NCBI GenBank assembly: GCA_023231445.1
Contig: JALNVF010000030.1
Span: forward strand, 1 to 27,211
DNA from: Treponema sp.
Lineage (GTDB): Bacteria > Spirochaetota > Spirochaetia > Treponematales > Treponemataceae
Length of the DNA: 27,211 nucleotides
Reading direction: 5' to 3'
Part shown: one piece after another, positions 23,129 to 27,211 of the stretch
Layout: each line of letters opens with the position of its first letter
How positions within the stretch are numbered: position 1 is the stretch's first letter
Translations under genes and position numbers: made by a program
The notes under the pieces: generated by a model
Databases searched by the model: none
The model's input: the letters and a program-made list of their open reading frames with translations, nothing else
What the model was told of the DNA's origin: nothing

Positions 23129-23491
23129 TTATTTCCGGTGTTTCTTCAGAATGTGCACTATTACCGTAACAGGAATTATGCCGGCGACCGGAATTAAAAC
23201 AGAAAACGCAAAACCGGAAAAAACACAGAAAGGTTTTACGTAACCGGCGGCAACACCCGCAGCGGCAAGCAGAAGCCAGATTATAACTTCCCATACAGGC
23301 GTATAACTGCCCGGATCATCACTTCCCCAGATGCAGTCCGACAGCAAAAGCCCGACCGGTACACCAGCCCACAGCAGAACAAGATACCGTACATCAAGAT
23401 GCACACCGGTAAATGATGTGCATCCGGTACAAATAAACAATCCTCCGGTCAATGCGGAAACAGAAAGAATTTTTTTATATATATTCTTCAT
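23129..23491 (-). CDS. Small membrane lipoprotein of unknown function
   Basis: 120 residues. The signal segment ends in a lipobox-like LFICTGC at residues 18-24. Two or three further hydrophobic stretches follow, around 36-50 (YLVLLWAGVPVGLLL), 68-83 (EVIIWLLLAAAGVAAG) and 90-115. The C-terminus is basic. The pattern GVHLDVRYL followed by PVGLLLSD is loosely like the YceK/YidQ lipoproteins, but the match is weak. TATAAT with an extended TG lies only 6 bases before the ATG and no Shine-Dalgarno is present. The mnmG promoter lies in the 49 bases downstream, so the two may still be separate units. Confidence 0.65.
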   Translation of the reverse strand: MKNIYKKILSVSALTGGLFICTGCTSFTGVHLDVRYLVLLWAGVPVGLLLSDCIWGSDDPGSYTPVWEVIIWLLLAAAGVAAGYVKPFCVFSGFAFSVLIPVAGIIPVTVIVHILKKHRK

Positions 23492-23497
23492 GTCAGA

Positions 23498-23503
23498 ATT
23501 ATA
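23498..23503 (-). promoter_or_regulatory. Extended -10 of the small lipoprotein gene
   Basis: TGATATAAT forms an extended -10 (hexamer 23498-23503) with no recognisable -35. Six bases separate it from the ATG at 23491, so transcription would begin at the start codon itself. Confidence 0.5.
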
Positions 23504-23542
23504 TCAGATTCGGATATAAAAGAACACATAAAAACGGAATAC

Positions 23543-23613
23543 CGTGCCCTTGCACCAATCCGCAGATTGAACAGCAGAAGTATGCAGCATTTCTGCAGCT
23601 GATCAAGGGCACG
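23543..23613 (-). terminator. 71-bp inverted repeat after the symporter gene
   Basis: CGTGCCCTTG at 23543-23552 and CAAGGGCACG at 23604-23613 form a perfect 10-bp outer stem. Inside are a short AATC-CGCA-GATT hairpin and a longer imperfect CAGCAGAA/TTTCTGCAGCTG hairpin, giving a three-way-junction shape. It begins 5 bases after the symporter stop and is followed on the minus strand, after a few bases, by five T residues. It is probably the 3' end of that transcript, though a small RNA is possible. Confidence 0.45.
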
Positions 23614-23618
23614 TGTAA

Positions 23619-25025
23619 TCAAAGCTCAGAATACTTAGTAAAATAATCTCTGGTCAGTTTTACAACGACACCGGAAAGAACTATAAGTGAAATAATGTTC
23701 GGAACAGCCATAAGTCCGTTCACGATATCGGCAATTGTCCATACGGCGCTGATTGTCATATACGGTCCGATAAATACACACACAATATACAGCCAGCGGT
23801 ATACTTTTACTACATTCATTTTTCCGCCGGAAAGGTATTCTATACAGCGTTCACTGTAATAATCCCATCCCAGAATAGTCGTAAACGCAAACAGGACAAG
23901 ACAGATCATCAGGATGAACGCTATGACGCTGCTCATTACAGGAAGCCCCTTCATAAATGCGGCATTTGTAACAGCATATCCCTGAAGCCCGGTGTTCCAT
24001 GTTCCTGCGAGTACAATAACAAGACCGGTAAGTGTACAAATGATGATTGTGTCAAAAAACGTACCGGTCATGGAAATAAGCCCCTGCTGTACAGGTTCTG
24101 CAACCTGTGCTGCCGATGCAGCTATAGGAGCGGAACCGAGTCCTGCTTCATTCGAAAATATTCCTCGTGCAATTCCCTTCTGCATGGCAATAAACATCGC
24201 CCCCAGTGCACCGCCTGCTGCCGCACGCGCGCCGAACGCATCTCTGAATATTTCACCGAATGCAGCCGGAACAGCCTTAATGTGCGTAAAAATAATGATA
24301 AGGCTGAAAAAGACGTACGTAACTGCCATAAACGGAACAAGCACCTGCGCTACCTTCGAAATACGCTTCAGACCGCCGATAATAATGAGTGCCGCAAAAA
24401 ATGCAACGAAAAGTCCTGCAATAACGACTGTCCAGGAATATGCATTGCCGAAGAGGTTCACCGTCCACGCGTTTTCCGGATCAAAGAACGTGTTGACCGC
24501 ATTGGAAATACTGTTGACCTGTGTAAAGGTTCCTATACCGAAAAGACCGACCATTGTTCCGAATACGGCAAAAATCTTTGCAAGCCACTTCCATTTTGCT
24601 CCCATACCTTTTTCGATTGTATAGAAAGGTCCTCCCAGAATATGACCGTCGGGCGCAACTTCGCGGTAATGAACGGAAAGCAGACATTCCGCGTATTTTG
24701 TCGCCATGCCGAACAATGCTGCAAGCCACATCCAGAACATCGCACCGGGACCGCCGGCAACTATCGCAGTTGCAACACCGACGATGTTACCAGTTCCTAT
24801 TGTTGCGGAAAGAGCCGTACACAGTGCTCCAAGACTGGAAACTTCGCCGTGCTCACCGTCGGGCTTACGCCTGATTGATTTTAATGCGCGCCCCAGTTTT
24901 GTAAACTGCATACCCCTGAGCCTGACCGTAAGCATGATGCCCGTTGCAAGAATCAGAATGATAAGCCACAGTCCCCAGACTTTGTCGTCAAGGGAATTAA
25001 GAAAAGAGTTGACAGCTGAAAACAT
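23619..25025 (-). CDS. Sodium:alanine/glycine symporter (AGCS family)
   Basis: 468-residue inner-membrane transporter that takes up alanine or glycine with sodium. Family landmarks are GALCTALSATIGTGNIVGVA near residue 70, GGPGAMFWMW, and MQKGIARGIFSNEAGLGSAP near the middle. About ten hydrophobic segments are visible, including GLWLIILILATGIMLTV, VVIAGLFVAFFAALIII and VIAFILMICLVLFAF. The ATG at 25025 has AAGGAG 7 bases upstream and was preferred over a TTG two codons earlier. The gene is preceded by a glycine riboswitch and two terminator-like hairpins, which points to glycine as a relevant substrate. Its transcript ends in a 71-bp inverted repeat. mgtE lies on the other strand, divergent. 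Confidence 0.93.
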   Translation of the reverse strand: MFSAVNSFLNSLDDKVWGLWLIILILATGIMLTVRLRGMQFTKLGRALKSIRRKPDGEHGEVSSLGALCTALSATIGTGNIVGVATAIVAGGPGAMFWMWLAALFGMATKYAECLLSVHYREVAPDGHILGGPFYTIEKGMGAKWKWLAKIFAVFGTMVGLFGIGTFTQVNSISNAVNTFFDPENAWTVNLFGNAYSWTVVIAGLFVAFFAALIIIGGLKRISKVAQVLVPFMAVTYVFFSLIIIFTHIKAVPAAFGEIFRDAFGARAAAGGALGAMFIAMQKGIARGIFSNEAGLGSAPIAASAAQVAEPVQQGLISMTGTFFDTIIICTLTGLVIVLAGTWNTGLQGYAVTNAAFMKGLPVMSSVIAFILMICLVLFAFTTILGWDYYSERCIEYLSGGKMNVVKVYRWLYIVCVFIGPYMTISAVWTIADIVNGLMAVPNIISLIVLSGVVVKLTRDYFTKYSEL

Positions 25026-25038
25026 CAGCAAGCTCCTT

Positions 25039-25063
25039 AAAAAAACAGGAAGAAGCTCCTGTT
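25039..25063 (-). terminator. Second terminator-like hairpin in the symporter leader
   Basis: AACAGGA pairs with TCCTGTT (25044-25050 with 25057-25063), and on the minus strand the stem is followed by a run of T residues. It ends just before AAGGAG, the symporter ribosome-binding site. It may be the decisive termination step or a back-up. Confidence 0.55.
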
Positions 25064-25108
25064 AAAAAATAAGAGCCCGGATTCCGGCTTATGCCGTACA
25101 CGGGCTCT
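25064..25108 (-). terminator. First riboswitch terminator hairpin
   Basis: An 8-bp stem AGAGCCCG/CGGGCTCT (25072-25079 with 25101-25108) and an inner CGGC/GCCG stem are followed on the minus strand by a T-rich run with six T residues. Its 5' arm overlaps a CTCTC-TTTA-GAGAG hairpin that could serve as antiterminator. Confidence 0.7.
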
Positions 25109-25136
25109 CTAAAGAGAGATAAGAACATTTTACATG

Positions 25137-25225
25137 CTCTGTCCTTTGTGCCTGAGATATCGGTACCGGTACTGCCGGTACTTTAAACCTTCGGCGCTCC
25201 GCGTAAAAGCGGAGACTCTCCAGAG
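25137..25225 (-). promoter_or_regulatory. Glycine riboswitch, single aptamer
   Basis: Read on the minus strand, the leader carries the conserved glycine-aptamer sequences in order: CTCTGGAGAG, a CTCCGC/GCGGAG hairpin, GCGCCGAAGG, a GTACCGG/CCGGTAC hairpin, then ATCTCAGGCACAAAGGACAG and AG. The 5' CTCTG pairs with the 3' CAGAG as P1. Only one full aptamer is present. Immediately 5' is a TTGCCGCG/CGCGGCAA hairpin (25228-25256), which might act as the partner or ghost element known for singlet glycine riboswitches. Two terminator hairpins follow. Association with AGCS symporters is known for this class. Whether glycine turns the gene on or off cannot be told by eye. Confidence 0.9.
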
Positions 25226-25263
25226 AATTGCCGCGAGACCACAATCAGCGCGGCAACAGTACT

Positions 25264-25292
25264 ATACTATCACATAAAGCCGTTTTCCGCAA
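25264..25292 (-). promoter_or_regulatory. Promoter of the riboswitch-symporter transcript
   Basis: TTGCGG (25287-25292) and TAGTAT (25264-25269) are 17 bases apart on the minus strand, with an extended-type TGA just before the -10. Transcription would start near 25257, directly before the leader hairpin of the riboswitch. Confidence 0.6.
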
Positions 25293-25306
25293 CTTTCTAT
25301 TGTCGC

Positions 25307-25335
25307 TGGACTTTTGCAGAGAAAAGGTTTATAGT
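25307..25335 (+). promoter_or_regulatory. Promoter of the small gene and mgtE
   Basis: TGGACT (25307-25312) and TATAGT (25330-25335) are 17 bases apart. The start would be near 25342, giving a leader of about 51 bases to the small gene at 25393. It is back to back with the symporter promoter, 14 bases apart. Confidence 0.45.
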
Positions 25336-25392
25336 CTGTCAATAATCAACCGCGCTGTATTTGTGCCGGCGTATTTTCATTATGGAGGTTAT

Positions 25393-25518
25393 ATGGGCCA
25401 ATCTGACAGTTCAGGCAGTAGTAGTACCGTACCGTTACCTGACCAATACATGACAGTTCACGTGCATACCATGAACCTCCTCCGGGAGCTTCGTCAGGAT
25501 TATCTCCGGATAAGCTGA
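25393..25518 (+). CDS. 41-residue small protein or leader peptide upstream of mgtE
   Basis: ATG at 25393 has a strong GGAGG 4 bases after which only TTAT intervenes, and it opens a 41-codon frame ending in TGA. The product begins MGQSDSSGSSSTVPLPDQY, serine-rich and polar, then has a more helical basic tail with MNLLRELRQDYLRIS. I do not recognise it. It ends 65 bases before mgtE and is probably on the same transcript. It could be a regulatory leader peptide for magnesium transport or an independent small protein. Its ribosome-binding site GGAGGTT (25384-25390) is complementary to AACCTCC (25474-25480) in its own coding region. A TGACAGTTCA direct repeat lies at 25404 and 25451. Confidence 0.6.
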   Translation: MGQSDSSGSSSTVPLPDQYMTVHVHTMNLLRELRQDYLRIS

Positions 25519-25583
25519 CCGTATTCTTCTGCGGGTTCCCCTGTATGACGTACTGTTATACTTCATTCTACAGGAGATCCATT

Positions 25584-26963
25584 ATGATGAACGAACTTCT
25601 CGCTCCGGATATCGAGACACTTGTAAAAGAAAACAAGTATCCAGAAGTTGCTGCTTTTCTTTCCGCACATCACCCGACAGAAGATGCGGAACTGATTTCC
25701 GACCTCAGACCGGAAGAAATTCATAAACTGTTACAGGAAATTGATCCTCAGGACGCTGCAGACATCTTCTGTGAGCTTCCCGACATGCTTCAGTCCGATA
25801 CTGCGGGACTTATGAGCCAGTCTGAACTTACAACTCTGCTCGAAAAGCTGCCGCCTGATGAACGGGCGGATCTTGCAAAATCCATTCCCGAAAGCCAGCT
25901 TGATGCCGTGCTCCCGTTTCTTGCAAAAAAAGAACGTGATGAAATAAAAGAACTGTCGTCATATCCGGAAGGAACCGCAGGTTCCATCATGACGACAGAT
26001 TATATAGCCTTTCCCGAAGTACTGACTGTCCAGCAGGCAATCAACCGTATACGGCTTGAAGGTGCGCAGAAAGCAGCTGTTTCTCTTATTTTCATACTCA
26101 ACACAGAACGAAAACTCTGCGGTTACATTACACTGGAAGATCTGATACTTGCAAAACCGGCGGCAGCGCTTGAATCGATAAAAAAGCCGCTTGTTGCCGA
26201 AATAACGGCCGAAACAGACCGGGAAGAAGCATCGTATAAAATCACTAAATACGGACTTATCGTTCTGCCCGTCGTCGACGATGCCGGATCGCTTATAGGC
26301 ATTATTACTCACGATGACGCTATGGACGTTGTGGAAGAGGAACGGACTGAGGACATGGAGCGGTTCATGGCAATCACCGGAAAACATCAGGACACGTCAT
26401 ACCTGCAGACACCTGCCATAACACAATTTTCACGCCGTGTAATATGGCTCATTATTCTCGCCTTCTTTGACTTCGTTTCGGGAGCAGTGCTCCAGTCGTA
26501 TCAGAATACGATATCCAAACTTATGCTGCTTACATTCTATATGCCCATGCTCACCGACATGGGAGGAAATACGGGCAGTCAGTCTGCAACGGTCATCGTC
26601 CGTGCGATCGCGCTAAAAGAGGTTAATCCCCGTGATATATTCCTCGTAATCTGGAAAGAGCTGCGCATTTCTCTCATGCTCGGTATCGTACTCGGAATTA
26701 TCGCCTTTCTGCGTGTCGAACTTACAAGCGGAAATACCGCCATTCCTGCAATGCTTTCCCTGCCTCAGGTCGGACTGGTCATAGGACTTGCACTTGCCAT
26801 TCAGGTAGTTTCAGCCACAATAATCGGAGCCATTCTGCCGCTGGTTTCGTCGGCTTTTAAACTCGACCCTGCCCTTATTGCGAGCCCCGCATTAACAACG
26901 ATTGTTGATATTACCGGACTACTTATCTATTTCGGATTAGCAAAAGCGCTGCTGCATCTTTAA
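25584..26963 (+). CDS. mgtE: Magnesium transporter MgtE
   Basis: 459-residue inner-membrane magnesium channel. Layout: N-terminal helical superdomain (about 10-130, with LRPEEIHKLLQEIDPQDAAD), two CBS domains (about 135-255, with YPEGTAGSIMTTDYIAFPE), a connecting helix, then five membrane segments from about residue 290. The pore motif PMLTDMGGNTGSQSATVIVR and the C-terminal DPALIASPALTTIVDITGLL carry the family's magnesium-binding Asp and gating residues. The ATG at 25584 has AGGAG 7 bases upstream and was chosen over an in-frame ATG at 25545 without a ribosome-binding site. Gating by cytosolic magnesium is a family property. A 41-codon small gene precedes it, a hairpin follows it, and I see no M-box riboswitch. 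Confidence 0.95.
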   Translation: MMNELLAPDIETLVKENKYPEVAAFLSAHHPTEDAELISDLRPEEIHKLLQEIDPQDAADIFCELPDMLQSDTAGLMSQSELTTLLEKLPPDERADLAKSIPESQLDAVLPFLAKKERDEIKELSSYPEGTAGSIMTTDYIAFPEVLTVQQAINRIRLEGAQKAAVSLIFILNTERKLCGYITLEDLILAKPAAALESIKKPLVAEITAETDREEASYKITKYGLIVLPVVDDAGSLIGIITHDDAMDVVEEERTEDMERFMAITGKHQDTSYLQTPAITQFSRRVIWLIILAFFDFVSGAVLQSYQNTISKLMLLTFYMPMLTDMGGNTGSQSATVIVRAIALKEVNPRDIFLVIWKELRISLMLGIVLGIIAFLRVELTSGNTAIPAMLSLPQVGLVIGLALAIQVVSATIIGAILPLVSSAFKLDPALIASPALTTIVDITGLLIYFGLAKALLHL

Positions 26964-26969
26964 AATGCC

Positions 26970-27002
26970 CCGCTGATTAAATCTGTAAGATTTAATCAGC
27001 GG
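26970..27002 (+). terminator. Hairpin terminator after mgtE
   Basis: A perfect 14-bp stem (26970-26983 with 26989-27002), extendable by one pair, has a short loop and is followed by TTT and a T-rich stretch. It begins 7 bases after the mgtE stop. The T run is weak, so the terminator may be leaky. Confidence 0.7.
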
Positions 27003-27047
27003 TTTCTGCTGTTTACGCAGAACCGTTGTATTTCAGAACTGCTGCAA

Positions 27048-27076
27048 TTGATATTTTCTTCTATCTACTATACTAT
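27048..27076 (+). promoter_or_regulatory. Promoter of prfA, nearly leaderless
   Basis: TTGATA (27048-27053) and TACTAT (27071-27076) are 17 bases apart. A better hexamer, TATACT, lies two bases upstream at a 15-base spacing. Eight bases separate TACTAT from the ATG at 27085, and no Shine-Dalgarno is present. Confidence 0.45.
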
Positions 27077-27084
27077 AAATTATT

Positions 27085-27211
27085 ATGGATTTACTAAAAA
27101 AGCTGGAAGACTGTAAAACTCGTTTTGACGAACTTAATTCACAGGTCATGGATCCTGATCTTGTAAAAGATCCGGCTAAATATAAGAGTATCATGCGTGA
27201 ACACGGTCATC
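27085..27211 (+). CDS. prfA: Peptide chain release factor 1, N-terminal part (runs off the window)
   Basis: The first 42 codons of a gene cut by the window edge. MDLLKKLEDCKTRFDELNSQ followed by VMDPDLVKDPAKYKSIMREH has the pattern of the N-terminal helical domain of class I release factors: a KLE start, E-L, DPxxxxDP-x-x-Y. RF1 fits better than RF2 by its length before the DP motif and by the absence of a programmed-frameshift region, but the PxT and GGQ motifs lie beyond the window. RF1 ends translation at UAA and UAG. There is no Shine-Dalgarno, and a -10 hexamer ends 8 bases before the ATG. Confidence 0.8.
   Translation, partial: MDLLKKLEDCKTRFDELNSQVMDPDLVKDPAKYKSIMREHGH

Noticed and set aside
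8417..23613. Shared ends (AAGGGCAC/GTGCCCTT) of the hairpin at 8417-8456 and the inverted repeat at 23543-23613 as terminal repeats of one mobile element
   Set aside because: The 8-bp ends are in opposite orientation relative to the outside of each element and the interiors are unrelated, so a common element is not supported.
25342..25583. M-box (YkoK) magnesium riboswitch before mgtE
   Set aside because: I looked for the conserved M-box segments in the leader and found none. The space is instead occupied by a small reading frame with its own ribosome-binding site.

Overview
The window looks like a piece of a Treponema (spirochaete) chromosome. The evidence is the set of secreted, lipoprotein and outer-membrane proteins of treponeme style, the MurE active-site motif, and the mixture of housekeeping genes. 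I cannot name the species from sequence alone. Base composition is moderate and even, and I see no large foreign island, no complete insertion sequence, no CRISPR array and no tRNA or rRNA gene.

Layout. 1-1830: an Rpn-type PD-(D/E)XK nuclease gene beside a small gene graveyard, with two decayed C-terminal copies of the next gene and the C-terminal Fn3-like end of a lost GH3 beta-glucosidase. 1830-3960: a secreted protein of unknown function and a porin-like outer-membrane protein with a clear promoter and terminator. 4200-6030: a RelA/SpoT homologue whose hydrolase site is lost and whose C-terminal ACT domain is absent. 6107-10219 (minus): a cell-wall cluster, murE then ddl, followed by two small coupled genes of unknown function. 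10330-11598: argG, with two candidate ArgR boxes over its promoter.

11599-12431 is the most unusual stretch, 833 bases with no convincing full gene. It holds two tandem copies of a structured, terminator-ended element of about 105 bp, a possible truncated 23-codon reading frame, and six 8-bp cores spaced exactly 22 bp apart in an inverted arrangement.

12432-18048 (minus): an M20 peptidase with galE, and an ABC-F protein with an SH3-domain lipoprotein. 18127-21008 (plus): pepF and an adenosine deaminase family gene. 21019-23491 (minus): mnmG and a small membrane lipoprotein. 23619-25292 (minus): an AGCS sodium:alanine/glycine symporter under a single-aptamer glycine riboswitch followed by two terminator hairpins. 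25307-26963 (plus): a 41-codon small gene with a strong ribosome-binding site, then mgtE. 27085 to the end: the start of prfA.

A pattern runs through the window. Several genes without a Shine-Dalgarno sequence (murE, the SH3 lipoprotein, pepF, mnmG, the 120-residue lipoprotein, prfA) have a -10 hexamer ending only 6 to 10 bases before the ATG. This suggests leaderless or nearly leaderless mRNAs. Genes with an AGGAGG-like site (the nuclease, porin, ddl, argG, galE, symporter, small gene, mgtE) do not show it. All promoters, operators and RNA structures here were read by eye and are not tested.
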